Source: Chloroflexota bacterium (lineage in GTDB: Bacteria; Chloroflexota; Limnocylindria; Limnocylindrales; CSP1-4). Taken from it: a stretch of 37,633 bases of DNA. Of this stretch, positions 8,622 to 17,145 are shown one piece after another. Where the stretch lies: assembly GCA_021786265.1 (NCBI GenBank), contig JAJYNP010000365.1, forward strand, positions 1 to 37,633, given 5' to 3'. The notes under the pieces were generated by a model, which was not told the DNA's origin, did not search any database, and saw only the letters and a program-made list of their open reading frames with translations. Position 1 is the stretch's first letter. Each line of letters begins with the position of its first letter. A program made the translations under genes and the position numbers.

Positions 8622-8785
8622 TTCGGCCGGGGTCGGCCCCCGCTCCGCCGCGTGGCCGCTCCTTTCGGCCGGGGTCGGCCCGCTCCGCCGCGTGGCCGCT
8701 CCTTTCGGCCGGGGTCGGCCCGCTCCGCGCCTCCTTTCCGCCGGGTCGGCCCGCTCCGCGCCTCCATTCCGCCGGGTGCCACTCC
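8622..8785. repeat. 40-bp GC-rich tandem repeat decaying to 30-bp units
   Basis: Units beginning TTCGGCCGGGGTCGGCC start at 8622, 8664 and 8704 (spacing 42, then 40). They are followed by two shortened units beginning TTCCGCCGGGTCGGCCC at 8736 and 8767. Each full unit also contains CGCTCCGCCGCGTGGCCGCT. No spacers separate the units. Confidence 0.85.
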
Positions 8786-9016
8786 GGGGAACGGCCCACG
8801 GCTCGCCGGGGGCGCGGCCGGGTCGTGCGGCCCGAGATTCGCATGACCGCGCATGCTCGCCCACGATATTCGCAGGCGCGGCCGGTTTCGGGCCACCGGC
8901 GACCCTTCCCAAGGCCGCGCGACCTGCCTCTGGTTCCCCGGGTGAACGTCTGGTAGAAACCCCCGGCGCGGGACCGCGGGCGGCGCCTTCCTGGTGCCGC
9001 TGTGCGGGGAAACGCT

Positions 9017-9170
9017 GCCGTGGCCCCGGGCATTCCCTGCCGTGGCCCCGAGCATTCCCTGCCGTGGCCCCGAGCATTCCCTGCCGTGGCCCCGGGCAAT
9101 CACCGCCGTGGCCCCGGGCAATCACCGCCGTGGCCCCGGGCAATCACCGCCGTGGTCCGGGCAATCGGCC
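9017..9170. repeat. 22-bp tandem repeat, seven units
   Basis: Seven units beginning GCCGTGG start at 9017, 9039, 9061, 9083, 9105, 9127 and 9149, an exact 22-base period. The core is GCCGTGGCCCCGGGCA. The first units end ATTCCCT or GCATTCCCT and the later ones AATCACC, so the array expanded in two blocks. The last unit has a deletion (GTGGTCCGGGCA). Twenty-two bases is close to two helical turns. Confidence 0.9.
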
Positions 9171-9448
9171 GGATTCCCGCCAGGCGTCGCGTATGCCACC
9201 CGTTCCGGCCGCCGCGACCCGTTACGCAGCCTCGAACCGGCGACCCACGGCCCGAGCAGCCGGCCACTCGCACGGAGGACGACCGGAACCCGGCCGTCGA
9301 GATCCGCCAGGGTGCCGCCGGACTCCGGCGGGCGTCCCAGTGCGACACCGTGCGGGAATATGGCCACCTGCACCGCCGGCCAGGCTCAGGTCCTGGCGGG
9401 CCAGGCTCAGGCCGCGCGGGCCAGGCCAGCGACCGCTCCGCGACTGCC

Positions 9449-11473
9449 TCATCCCCCGGCCAGCCACTCCAGGATGTTCAGCGTCAGCCGCCCGAACCCC
9501 GGCGGGACCTCGTGCGCGCGGCCCCAGGCGGGATCGAGCGCCCAGCCCCAGTAGAACGTGCCGGAGCTGAAGACGCGGCCGCCGTTCGGGAGCTCGCGCC
9601 AGACCGCCTCGGCCGTGCAGCTGTAGTCAAGCCGGCCCGGGATGTCGGCCGCGATGGCGAACGAGTGGTCGTACTGCCCGCCTGCGGGCCCCCACCAGGC
9701 AGGCGTGTCCCGGACGCCGTCCACCTCGCCACCGGCGATGAAGCCGAGCGAGCTGCCCGCCGAGAGCCCGGTGCCAGCGAGCAGGCGCGTGGGGGTGGTG
9801 GCTGCGGCTGCGGCAGCGGTGGTGGGCACCGCAGCGGTGGTGATGGGCGCAGCGGCGGTGGCGGGCAGCGCAGCGGTAGGCGCCACGGAGGTGGTGGTGG
9901 GCACCGCAGCGGCGGTGGAGGCGCCGGAGGTCGTGCCGGTACCAGGTGCACCGGATGACGCGGAGGCGCCGGGACTGGGTGCCGCGGTGGGCCCGGCGTT
10001 CGGGCCCGTCACGGGCGGAGCCCCGGCGAGCGAGTACCGGCCAAGCGCGGTCGTCACGCCCTGGTAGTGGACGCCGAACACCGGCTGCCCCGGCAGACTC
10101 CCCACGTACGGTCCCGACGCGGGGATCTCCCAGAGGATCCGCGAACTCCGCTCCTCGATGTCGCCGGGCGCGGGCGAGTCGACGGGCGCGCCGCTCGCGG
10201 TCGGCGCGGGCGAGTCGACGGGCGGCAGCAGCGCCGCGGTCGGCGCGGGCGAGTCGACGGGCGCGCCGCTCGCGGTCGGCCCGGGCGTCTGGCCAGGCGC
10301 CAGCAACTCCGCGGGCACCGGGCCGTTCTTGAACACCAGCATGTCGCGCGGACCGTCGGCCGTCGGGTGCGCGAACGTGACCGGCCAGTAGCCCGTGTCG
10401 GCCGCCAGCATCGCCAGACCCATGTCGCCCAGCACGTTCACGTGCCGCTGGAGCCACTGGTAGAGCGGCACCCCCCAGTACTCGTCGTGGGCGTTGAACA
10501 CGACCACCTTCGGCAGCGGCTGTGCGTCGGGATCCAGCGACAGGTCGTAGTCGGTGGTGAACGCGACGTCCAGATTCTGCCGCAGGAGCCAGGAGACGAG
10601 CGGCAGTTCCAGGAAGAAGAGCTGCCCGGCCCCGCCGTCCGACGCGTACGGCCGGTCGAACGAGACGGCGAGCGCGCGCGTCACGCCCGGCATCGGCTGG
10701 CCCACGTCGGTGGTGTACGCGCTCGACCCGCCCCAGCGGTTGTACGCCTCCCAGTTCATGGCGTTCGACACCACGAGGATGCGGTGCGCGACGGGGCTGC
10801 GCAGGACGAACGGAACGTAGGACTGGACGCCCTCGCTGCTCGACAGGCGGACCAGGTACACGTCCGACTTCCACGACTTCGGGATGGCGTAGGTGAAGTC
10901 GTACTGCCAGCGCGCCGTCGCCATCTTCGTGATCGGGTCGATCGCGGGCGGCGACTGCCGGCGACCGGCCTGCCCGGGCTCGCTGGCGACCTGCACGAAC
11001 GGACCGGCGACCGGTGCCTTCCCCGAGACGCGGAAGATCGCTACGTCGTAGGTGGAGGCCGTGGTGGAGACGGCGAGCCGGAGGGTCTCGCCCGGCAGAT
11101 ACGACGGGCGAGACGCGTACCCCTCGAGGACGTGGGTGGCATCCGGGCGCGTCGCGATCTGCCACGGCTGCGAGCCGGTGTAGGTGAATATCGGCCTCTC
11201 GAGCGGCATGGTGTCGGCCGACTGCACCTCGGGCTCACCCGACGCGGCCGGCCCGACGAGGTGGCCGGTCTCGATCGGGTCGGGAGTGACGAGTGCCTCG
11301 GTGGGCACGCTCGACGGGGCCGGAACACCGGGCACGCCGACCGGCAGGGACGTCAGGTCGCGGCGAAAGGCATAGGCGAGGCCCGACGCGACGACGAGCG
11401 CCACGGCGACGAGGAGCACGGCGACACGCCCGGGACGCGCATGCGGCCGCCCCGGCTGGTTCGTGGGGAGCAC
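9449..11473 (-). CDS. Membrane-anchored N,N-dimethylformamidase large-subunit-like protein
   Basis: A 674-residue protein with a short basic N-terminus, one membrane helix (about residues 18-35, VAVLLVAVALVVASGLAY) and an extracytoplasmic domain like the C-terminal domain of the N,N-dimethylformamidase beta subunit (ILVVSNAMNWEAYNRWGG, VVFNAHDEYWG, then GGEVDG and YDHSFA near the end). Such domains occur in many uncharacterised exported proteins, so amidase activity is not implied. Two low-complexity Pro/Ala/Thr/Ser insertions interrupt the domain, about residues 385-435 (three copies of a DSPAPTASGAPV-like unit) and 495-570. The frame stays open up to 11614, but that part is antisense to a pseudogene; GTG at 11473 just before the signal anchor is the likelier start. 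It has no clear operon partner. Confidence 0.72.
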   Translation of the reverse strand: MLPTNQPGRPHARPGRVAVLLVAVALVVASGLAYAFRRDLTSLPVGVPGVPAPSSVPTEALVTPDPIETGHLVGPAASGEPEVQSADTMPLERPIFTYTGSQPWQIATRPDATHVLEGYASRPSYLPGETLRLAVSTTASTYDVAIFRVSGKAPVAGPFVQVASEPGQAGRRQSPPAIDPITKMATARWQYDFTYAIPKSWKSDVYLVRLSSSEGVQSYVPFVLRSPVAHRILVVSNAMNWEAYNRWGGSSAYTTDVGQPMPGVTRALAVSFDRPYASDGGAGQLFFLELPLVSWLLRQNLDVAFTTDYDLSLDPDAQPLPKVVVFNAHDEYWGVPLYQWLQRHVNVLGDMGLAMLAADTGYWPVTFAHPTADGPRDMLVFKNGPVPAELLAPGQTPGPTASGAPVDSPAPTAALLPPVDSPAPTASGAPVDSPAPGDIEERSSRILWEIPASGPYVGSLPGQPVFGVHYQGVTTALGRYSLAGAPPVTGPNAGPTAAPSPGASASSGAPGTGTTSGASTAAAVPTTTSVAPTAALPATAAAPITTAAVPTTAAAAAATTPTRLLAGTGLSAGSSLGFIAGGEVDGVRDTPAWWGPAGGQYDHSFAIAADIPGRLDYSCTAEAVWRELPNGGRVFSSGTFYWGWALDPAWGRAHEVPPGFGRLTLNILEWLAGG
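9780..9990. repeat. Low-complexity repeat coding for an Ala/Thr/Pro linker
   Basis: Imperfect short repeats of GCAGCGGTGG and GTGGGCACCGCAGCGG type encode an Ala/Thr/Pro/Val-rich insertion in the dimethylformamidase-like protein. Its length probably varies between strains through slippage. Confidence 0.7.
10165..10282. repeat. 36-39-bp tandem repeat coding for a Pro/Ser/Ala linker
   Basis: Three units starting GGCGCGGGCGAGTCGACGGG or its near match lie about 36-39 bases apart. They encode repeated VDSPAPTASGAP-type peptides on the minus strand inside the dimethylformamidase-like domain. Confidence 0.8.
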
Positions 11474-11509
11474 GATCGGGAGGATACCGGGACGGATCGG
11501 CCGATACTG

Positions 11510-12165
11510 GACGCTGGCGACGCGGTCGCTGCGGCTCCTGGTCGTGCTGGCCGGCAGCGCGATCAGCTCCTTCGAGGACCAGGTCCTCGCGGGCAGGCTC
11601 TTCGGCCGTCGCACCGCGGGCGGTCAGCTCGCGGTGCTCGGCTACACGGACGCGGCGGCGTTCTTCCCGCGGTGGTCGGCTGTCGACCGGCTCCGAGCCC
11701 GGGGCGTGCTCGGGGGCATGCCCTGCTACCTCGAGCTCGAACCTGGTGGATCTCGACGCGGGCAGGGTCGACGACGTGTGGATGCGCAAGGTCGAGCGAA
11801 CCTGGATGGCTTCATCTCGAAGCCCACGTTTGAACGGGCCTGTCGCGTGTACGTCCGCGCACGGATGGGCCGCGACCCCCGACTCCTGCTCCGAGGGGAC
11901 GTCGGAGCATGGTGGGGACCCGTGACGGAGCGGACTCCCGACGGGTCACGCACCGTCCAGCGTCGGTCCGAGTCGCCGTCGTCGACAATGGCAACCTCAT
12001 GCTGGTCGCGGAGGCCAGGTGATCGGACAGGGTCATCGATCGAGATGCCCTCGCCCAGCTGCGCGCCGGCGCGAGCCAGATACCGGGTTACTCGCCGGGT
12101 GAGACGCTGCTGGCGCGTCGCGGCTTCACCGCGCGTCCCCGCAGCAGGTCCGCCGGTCGTGGTGT
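11510..12165 (+). pseudogene. Decayed AAA ATPase of the ATPase_2 / DUF234 type
   Basis: Conceptual translation in shifting frames gives pieces of an archaeal-type AAA ATPase with its C-terminal DUF234 domain: VVLAGSAISSFEDQVLAG, LFGRRTAGGQLAVLGYTDAA, FFPRWS and GVLGGMPCYLEL (11530-11740), then KPTFERACRVYV and VGAWWGPVTER (11818-11935). After a frame change near 11970 come VAVVDNGNLMLVAEAR, SDRVIDRDALAQLRAG and LLARRGFT (11972-12130). The Walker A half is missing, a stretch after the YLEL piece is deleted, and TGA at 12020-12022 sits where the family usually has Trp. The 5' edge runs under the dimethylformamidase-like gene. It is clearly non-functional. Homologues are often single-gene mobile loci of unknown role. 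Confidence 0.72.
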
Positions 12166-12173
12166 CACCGGGG

Positions 12174-12875
12174 CTACGGGCCTCCGTACTCCAGTCTCCC
12201 GGCCACGATCATCTGTTCGAGATCCTCCAGGTCAGCTGGTCTCCATCGCCGGACCGCCGCACGGACAGGCTCGAGGTGCTCAACGTCAGAGCCGCCGAGC
12301 ATCCGGCTGATGTCGGCGGTGTCCTGCGGGCGGGCCGAGATGAGCTTCGCCACGACGATGTCCTCGAGCGGCAGTGTGGGAAGGTCGGCGACCACGTTGC
12401 GCTGCGCCGCCGCGATCGCCTGGTCGCCCCAGGCCCCGGGTAACCCGATCAGGTCGAGCTCAGATCCCTCCGGGGTCCTCCACGCGGATCCCTCCAGGCC
12501 TTCGTAGAGCTCCAGTTGCCCGATGAGCGCCCAGCCGGCGCCCCGCAGGACGTTGGTTGCGGCGGCCAGATCGGCCAGTCGGAGGGCGAGGTCGAGATCG
12601 GCGGTGTAACGAGGCGGCATGTAGGCGTTCGCCGCGACCGCGCCTGCGACGCCCACCTCGATCCCGCGCTCCTGGAGCAGCGCCACCGCGGATTGCCACC
12701 ACTGCATCGTCTGGCTTCCCTGTCGCCTCAACTCGCGCAGCACGCTGCCGGCACCGGGCCGCTGCCGGCGTGCCGCCATCGCCAGCATGGCGTGACGGGC
12801 GGCGCGTCGCTGCTCCTGGCTCGGCGTCACGGCCAGGCCGGGGCGGGCAGATCGGCGGTCGATCGGCTCGGGCAT
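12174..12875 (-). CDS. Nucleotidyltransferase-fold protein, AbiEii/MNT-like, orphan
   Basis: A 233-residue protein whose centre has the nucleotidyltransferase pattern of AbiEii-type toxins and relatives: GVAGAVAANAYMPPRYTADLDLAL (given here as overlapping motifs: a small-residue loop, then Asp-x-Asp in ADLDLA), with a third candidate acid in SELDLIGL. A late helix contains LPLEDIVVAKLISARPQDTADI, typical of the family. In AbiE systems such enzymes transfer nucleotides to targets and are held by a separate antitoxin; no partner gene lies next to this one. The first 60 residues are Arg-rich without a recognised fold. ATG at 12875 was chosen because the open frame above it translates a 22-bp repeat array. 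It is convergent with the ATPase pseudogene. Confidence 0.66.
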   Translation of the reverse strand: MPEPIDRRSARPGLAVTPSQEQRRAARHAMLAMAARRQRPGAGSVLRELRRQGSQTMQWWQSAVALLQERGIEVGVAGAVAANAYMPPRYTADLDLALRLADLAAATNVLRGAGWALIGQLELYEGLEGSAWRTPEGSELDLIGLPGAWGDQAIAAAQRNVVADLPTLPLEDIVVAKLISARPQDTADISRMLGGSDVEHLEPVRAAVRRWRPADLEDLEQMIVAGRLEYGGP

Positions 12876-12921
12876 CTGGGCAGAGTGTAGTCTCAGCGCC
12901 TTTGCGGTCGATCGCCAGCAG

Positions 12922-12993
12922 CTGCACCAGGGCACACCTGGCACTGCACCCGGGTACACCCGGCACTGCACCCGGGCACACCCGGGGCTCCAC
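12922..12993. repeat. 22-bp tandem repeat, three units plus a partial
   Basis: Units beginning CTGCACC start at 12922, 12944 and 12966 with consensus CTGCACCCGGGCACACCCGG, and a degenerate fourth begins at 12988. The array lies in the upstream region of the orphan nucleotidyltransferase. It has the same 22-base period and a CCGGGCA core as the array at 9017-9170. Confidence 0.85.
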
Positions 12994-13125
12994 CGCGGCT
13001 CACGCATGGTTCCGCATCACGGCCGACGGGCCGATCTGGCCCGAGACCGCGCACTGCGGTAGGGTGGCGCCCATCGCGCCGCGCCCCAGCCATCACGTCG
13101 CGCCGCGTCGCTTCAGGAGGACCCG

Positions 13126-13245
13126 GTGCTCGCCCTCACGCTCCTCGGCTTCAGATTCTCCGGCCGGCTCGCGCTCGAGAGCCTCGTCGTGGTCGTGGTG
13201 ATCGCCGTGATCGCCTGGTACCTGCTCGTGCGACGCCGCGCGTGA
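13126..13245 (+). CDS. Small single-pass membrane protein (39 residues)
   Basis: A short frame from GTG at 13126 to TGA at 13243-13245, preceded by AGGAGG with a five-base gap. It encodes about 15 residues (MLALTLLGFRFSGRLALE), then one membrane helix (SLVVVVVIAVIAWYLLV), and ends with Arg-Arg-Arg-Ala. The strong ribosome site, hydrophobic helix and positive-inside C-terminus support a real small protein. No homologue or function is recognised. It stands alone on the plus strand between two minus-strand genes. Confidence 0.55.
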   Translation: MLALTLLGFRFSGRLALESLVVVVVIAVIAWYLLVRRRA

Positions 13246-13362
13246 CCACGCGGTGGTAGGTACGCCGACGCTACGTCTCCACCGGCGCTCCGCTCCAGAT
13301 CAATGGGTTCGGATCGAAGTCGGGGTTCCCCGGCCAGGTCAGCGCCCCGCCGATGTGCCGCC

Positions 13363-16300
13363 TCACGGTACGTAGTAGCGCTCGATCTGGCTCCAGACGC
13401 TGTTGGCGTTGGTCGTGGTCGGGTTCGCGATGGCGCGCACGTACCAGAGACCCCGCGAGCCGAACGTCCAGGTCCACCGGGCGAGGCCCGCCGAGTCGAT
13501 GTACAAGTCGCGCTTTCCGCTGTAGATCACGTGCCCGCTCCGGTACAGCGTGAAGGTGAAGCTGACTTTCGCCTTCGGCAGCTCGGGCCGAGCCGGTCGG
13601 ACGGTGGTCGTGAACGTGATGTTCGTCCCGCTGGCAATGGTCTTGATCTTGCCGCTCAGGGTCGGCCGGAGCAGTGCGATCTGCCGGACCACGACCCGGA
13701 CCGGCAGGCTCACGCCGGCCCCGAGGTCGGTCGCGCCCGCGAACGACGCGCGGTACCAGAGGTTCCGGGCGGCCCGGTAGTAGTACGACGCGCTCCCAAG
13801 CGCGTCGGCTGTCAGGGTGGTCAGCGGCGTCCAATTGGCGCCGTCGATCGACGCCTGGAGCGTCACGGCCCGGTACGCGCCGCTCGCGCTGAAGCGTGCG
13901 GTCAGGGTGAAACCAGACCCCCAGACGATAACCCCGGCCGTGGTCGAGAGCGTGAGGGTGGCGGGCGCCCCCAGGATCGTGATCGCCGGGCTGGTGCTGG
14001 CGGTCTTCGTTCCGTCCGTGATGTCGACGGCCGTGACCGTCTGCGATGGCGGCGTCCGGAGCGTGACGCTGAAGGTCCGGGTGCCGCTGGAGAGCGCGGC
14101 ATTGGCCGGAAGTGTGGCACCGCCATCGCTCGAGGTGATCCTCACGGTGTGGGTGACGCTGCCGACCACATTCCAGTAGGCATCGACCGCGTTGACCGTG
14201 ACCGTGAAGGGCACGGCCGAGCGCTGTGAGCTGGGGCTTCCCGTCTTCCCGATGCTGGTACCCGGCGCGGCGTACTCGCCGGGGACGAGGAGCTGCAGCT
14301 TCGTGAACGTGGCGGGGATGATCGTCACGTAGGAGCTCGTGGACGCGGCGCGGGTCGTGTACGTGAGGTCGCTGGCGGTGACGGTCCGGGAACCCGCCGT
14401 CTTCAGTGTCACGGTGAACGTTTTCGTCCCGCCCACAAGGGCGGCGCTCGAGGGCAGCACCGCGTTCGCGTCGGACGACGAGATTGCCGCCGTGTCGGTC
14501 ACGCTCGTGACCTTGTTCCAGTTCGCGTCAACGGCGTTGACGGTCACGGTGAACGCCGTGCCGGCCGTCTGCGCGGTAGGCGTGCCGGTCTTGCCGGTCG
14601 TTGTGTTGGGCGCGGCGGTCTCGCCGGGCAGGAGTATCTGCAGCTTGATGGTGCCCGCGATGGTCGGGATCGCCGAGCTGGTGCCGATGATGCTCGTGTA
14701 GCCCGAGGCCTGGTCGGTGGCCGTCAGTGTCCAGCCGGTCGCGCTGGTCGTCCGCAGCGTGACGCTGAACGTCTGGCTCCCGGCCGCGAGCGCGTTGTTC
14801 GAGGGCAGGGTCGCGGCGCTGTCGCTGCTGGTGATCTTGACGGTGTGGGTGATGCTGGTAACCCGGTTCCAGTAGGCGTCGACGGCGTTGACGGTGATGG
14901 TGAACGCGGTGCCGGCGGTCTGCGTCGACGGCGTCCCGGTCTTGCCGGCGCTGGTCCCGGGCGCCGCGGTCTCGCCTGGCACCAGGACCTGGAGCTTCGC
15001 ATACGCCGCGGCGTTGACCACGACGGCGGCGCTCGTGCCCGCGCTCTTGGCCGGGTTGGTGACGTCGCGGGCGGTGATCGTCCACCCGGCGGTGCTCGCG
15101 GTCCTGAGCGTGACGCTGAACGTCTTCGAGCTGCCGCCACCCAGGCTGGCGCTGGCGGGCAGGACTGCATTGGCGTCGCTCGACGTGATGGCCACGGTGT
15201 CGCTGGTCGTGACGGGGCACCCATCCAGGCCCACGGCATACACCGTGGCGTTGAACGCGCCGCCTGCGGTCTGCGCGGAGGGGCTACCGGTCTTGCCGCA
15301 CGGCGACGTCGATCCGAGGGACTCGCCGGGCAGGAGGACCCGGAGCCCGACGAATGTGTCGAGCGGAATCGGCGGGCTGGTGTCGGCGGTCTTCGTGCCG
15401 TCGGTCACGTCGGTGGCTGCGAGTGTCTGGCCGCTGGCCCCGGTCAGGGTCACGCCGAACGTCGTCGTCCCTCCGGACAGCGCACCCTGCGCGAGGGTGG
15501 AGGACGGCGCGGCGCTGCTGGTGATGCGAACCGTGTGTGCGATGCTGCCGACACGGTTCCAGTAGGCGTCGACGGCGTTGACGGTGATGGTGAACGCGGT
15601 GCCGGCGGTCTGCGTCGACGGGCTGCCCGTCTTGCCCGTGCTGGTGCCGGGTGCCGCGGTCTCGCCGGGCACCAAGAGCTGGAGCTTCGTGAAGGCGCCA
15701 GCGCTGACCGTGAGAGGCGAGCTGATACTTGACGCCTTCGCGGAGTTCTCCGCGTCGGTCGCCGTGATCGTCCTCGAGCCGGCCGTGACGAGCGTGACGC
15801 TGAGGTCGACCCTTCCGCCGACGAGGGCGGCGCTGGCGGGCATGGATGCGTTCGTGTCACTGGACGTGAGCGCTACCGTGTCCGACGCCGTCGTCACCTG
15901 TAGGCACGACGGATCGACCGCGTACACCGTGACGGTGAAGGCCGTACCGGCTGCCTGCGCGTCAGGCGTGCCAGTCCGGCAACCGGTCCCTGACCCCAGG
16001 GATTGCCCGGGCAGCACGACGACCAGCCCGACGAACGCGTCGACCGGGATGGGTGAGCTTGTGCCAGTTGTCGTGCCGTCCGTCAGGTCGCTGGCGGTGA
16101 CGGTCCAGCCTGTGCTGCTTGCGGTCCCGAGCGCGACACTGAACTGCCGCGCTCCGGCGTTGAGCGGCGCGGCCAGCGGCAGGCCCGCTGCGGCGTCGGA
16201 CGACGTGATCCCCACATTGTCGCCGACGGATCCGACCACGTTCCACCTGGCATCGACAGCATAGACCGTGACGTTGAACGGCACGCCGATGGTCTGAGTG

Positions 16301-16803
16301 AGCGGCGTCCCGCTCTTCCCCCCGGTGCTCCCGGGCATGGCCGCTTCACCTGGAACCAGCACCTGGAGCTGCGCGTAGGGCCCCGGGATGAAGGAGACGG
16401 TCCCGGTGGGGGCGGGTGTCATCGCGGGCGACGTGATGGCCAGCGTCTTGACTTCCGCCTTCGTGGACGCCAGCGTGCAGGTCGAGACGCCGCTCAAGTC
16501 GGTGGCGGAGCACGGGCCGTACGAGTTGTAGGAGCCGGTCCCGCTGAACGTCGGCGTGACGCCGTCCACGGCCGTGCCGCTGCTGTCCTTCAGCGTGATC
16601 GCGATGGTCGACGTCGCGACCCCGTCGGCGACCACCGGACCCGTCCCGCTGATGGTCGAGTTGGCCGGATCCGGCGGTCCCGGCGGCTGAACGGCCAGCG
16701 CCGGTCGGGCGGATGGAACCCACACCAGCATGAGAGCAACGGCGGACGCGAGCAGGCCACGGGCCACCCCACGCCGTCGAACGGCACGAGTGCGCGCGGA
16801 CAT
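13363..16803 (-). CDS. Exported repeat protein with seven LPGE-type modules
   Basis: A 1146-residue secreted or surface protein. A signal peptide (Arg-rich start, then LLASAVALMLVWV, cleavage near ARPALAVQ, about residue 38) leads to an invasin-type Ig-like domain (about 45-140). Seven modules of about 115 residues follow (about 143-945), each opening with LQVLVPGE-like sequence and containing GKTGTPxxQTAGTAF, VTVNAVDAYWN and ITSSD. Modules 2 and 4 are a variant with two cysteines (in GCRTG or CGKTG, and before VTT) in place of YWN. The last 200 residues hold an Ig-like domain and a terminal module shared with the exported protein at 25095. ATG at 16803 has GGAGGGAGG upstream; the open frame above it has no ribosome site. 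Adhesion or envelope structure is the likely role. Confidence 0.8.
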   Translation of the reverse strand: MSARTRAVRRRGVARGLLASAVALMLVWVPSARPALAVQPPGPPDPANSTISGTGPVVADGVATSTIAITLKDSSGTAVDGVTPTFSGTGSYNSYGPCSATDLSGVSTCTLASTKAEVKTLAITSPAMTPAPTGTVSFIPGPYAQLQVLVPGEAAMPGSTGGKSGTPLTQTIGVPFNVTVYAVDARWNVVGSVGDNVGITSSDAAAGLPLAAPLNAGARQFSVALGTASSTGWTVTASDLTDGTTTGTSSPIPVDAFVGLVVVLPGQSLGSGTGCRTGTPDAQAAGTAFTVTVYAVDPSCLQVTTASDTVALTSSDTNASMPASAALVGGRVDLSVTLVTAGSRTITATDAENSAKASSISSPLTVSAGAFTKLQLLVPGETAAPGTSTGKTGSPSTQTAGTAFTITVNAVDAYWNRVGSIAHTVRITSSAAPSSTLAQGALSGGTTTFGVTLTGASGQTLAATDVTDGTKTADTSPPIPLDTFVGLRVLLPGESLGSTSPCGKTGSPSAQTAGGAFNATVYAVGLDGCPVTTSDTVAITSSDANAVLPASASLGGGSSKTFSVTLRTASTAGWTITARDVTNPAKSAGTSAAVVVNAAAYAKLQVLVPGETAAPGTSAGKTGTPSTQTAGTAFTITVNAVDAYWNRVTSITHTVKITSSDSAATLPSNNALAAGSQTFSVTLRTTSATGWTLTATDQASGYTSIIGTSSAIPTIAGTIKLQILLPGETAAPNTTTGKTGTPTAQTAGTAFTVTVNAVDANWNKVTSVTDTAAISSSDANAVLPSSAALVGGTKTFTVTLKTAGSRTVTASDLTYTTRAASTSSYVTIIPATFTKLQLLVPGEYAAPGTSIGKTGSPSSQRSAVPFTVTVNAVDAYWNVVGSVTHTVRITSSDGGATLPANAALSSGTRTFSVTLRTPPSQTVTAVDITDGTKTASTSPAITILGAPATLTLSTTAGVIVWGSGFTLTARFSASGAYRAVTLQASIDGANWTPLTTLTADALGSASYYYRAARNLWYRASFAGATDLGAGVSLPVRVVVRQIALLRPTLSGKIKTIASGTNITFTTTVRPARPELPKAKVSFTFTLYRSGHVIYSGKRDLYIDSAGLARWTWTFGSRGLWYVRAIANPTTTNANSVWSQIERYYVP

Positions 16804-17145
16804 GAGACCGACCTCCCTCCAGGAACCCGTCGCCCCAACGCGGTTCCGCGGGGAGTCTGCTCCGCCGCGACCGACACGCAAGAGCCCTTCGGCCTTCCGA
16901 CGGGTCGAAACTGAACGGTACGTCAATCGGGAGTGGACGCCCTCGTGGGAGAACCGCAGGTCCGCGCGCGTTCGGCGATTCCCAGTAGCGCCGCCACACG
17001 GCCGACTGGTACATTCGACCTATGGGCACCGGTCCGCCGAGCCTGCAGGATCGCCGAAGGCGTCGCGCCGCCTGGCTGGCGGCGCCGCTGCGGCGTGGAT
17101 GGCCGCAGCAGACGCGACCATGAGAGGGAGCCAGGAGTCCGCGCC
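16804..17145. other. Divergent intergenic region, 342 bases
   Basis: Lies between the exported repeat protein (minus) and the cupredoxin-like gene (plus) and should hold both promoters. I see ribosome sites next to each start, but no convincing -35/-10 pair, palindrome or riboswitch. Confidence 0.4.

Larger units (their letters stand above)
8563..9448. other. Gene-free 886-base region with two tandem repeat arrays
   Basis: No reading frame here resembles a protein: the long open frames are low-complexity by-products of the GC-rich repeats. The region separates the NRAMP pair (plus strand) from the convergent dimethylformamidase-like gene (minus strand). It holds a 40-bp repeat (8622-8785) and a 22-bp repeat (9017-9170). 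Apart from these I see no tRNA, terminator or promoter. Confidence 0.6.

Noticed and set aside
8349..9143. Long minus-strand frames across the repeat region
   Set aside because: They translate the 22-bp and 40-bp repeats into low-complexity peptides and overlap the NRAMP gene.
9017..9170. Possible CRISPR array
   Set aside because: Units are contiguous 22-mers with no unique spacers, and no cas genes occur in the window.
9215..9260. tRNA-like T-arm (CTCGAACCGGCGACCC)
   Set aside because: The flanking bases do not form a five-base T-stem, and no acceptor or anticodon stem can be built around it.
11474..11614. Longer N-terminus of the dimethylformamidase-like protein
   Set aside because: It is antisense to conserved ATPase pseudogene sequence and would bury the signal anchor.
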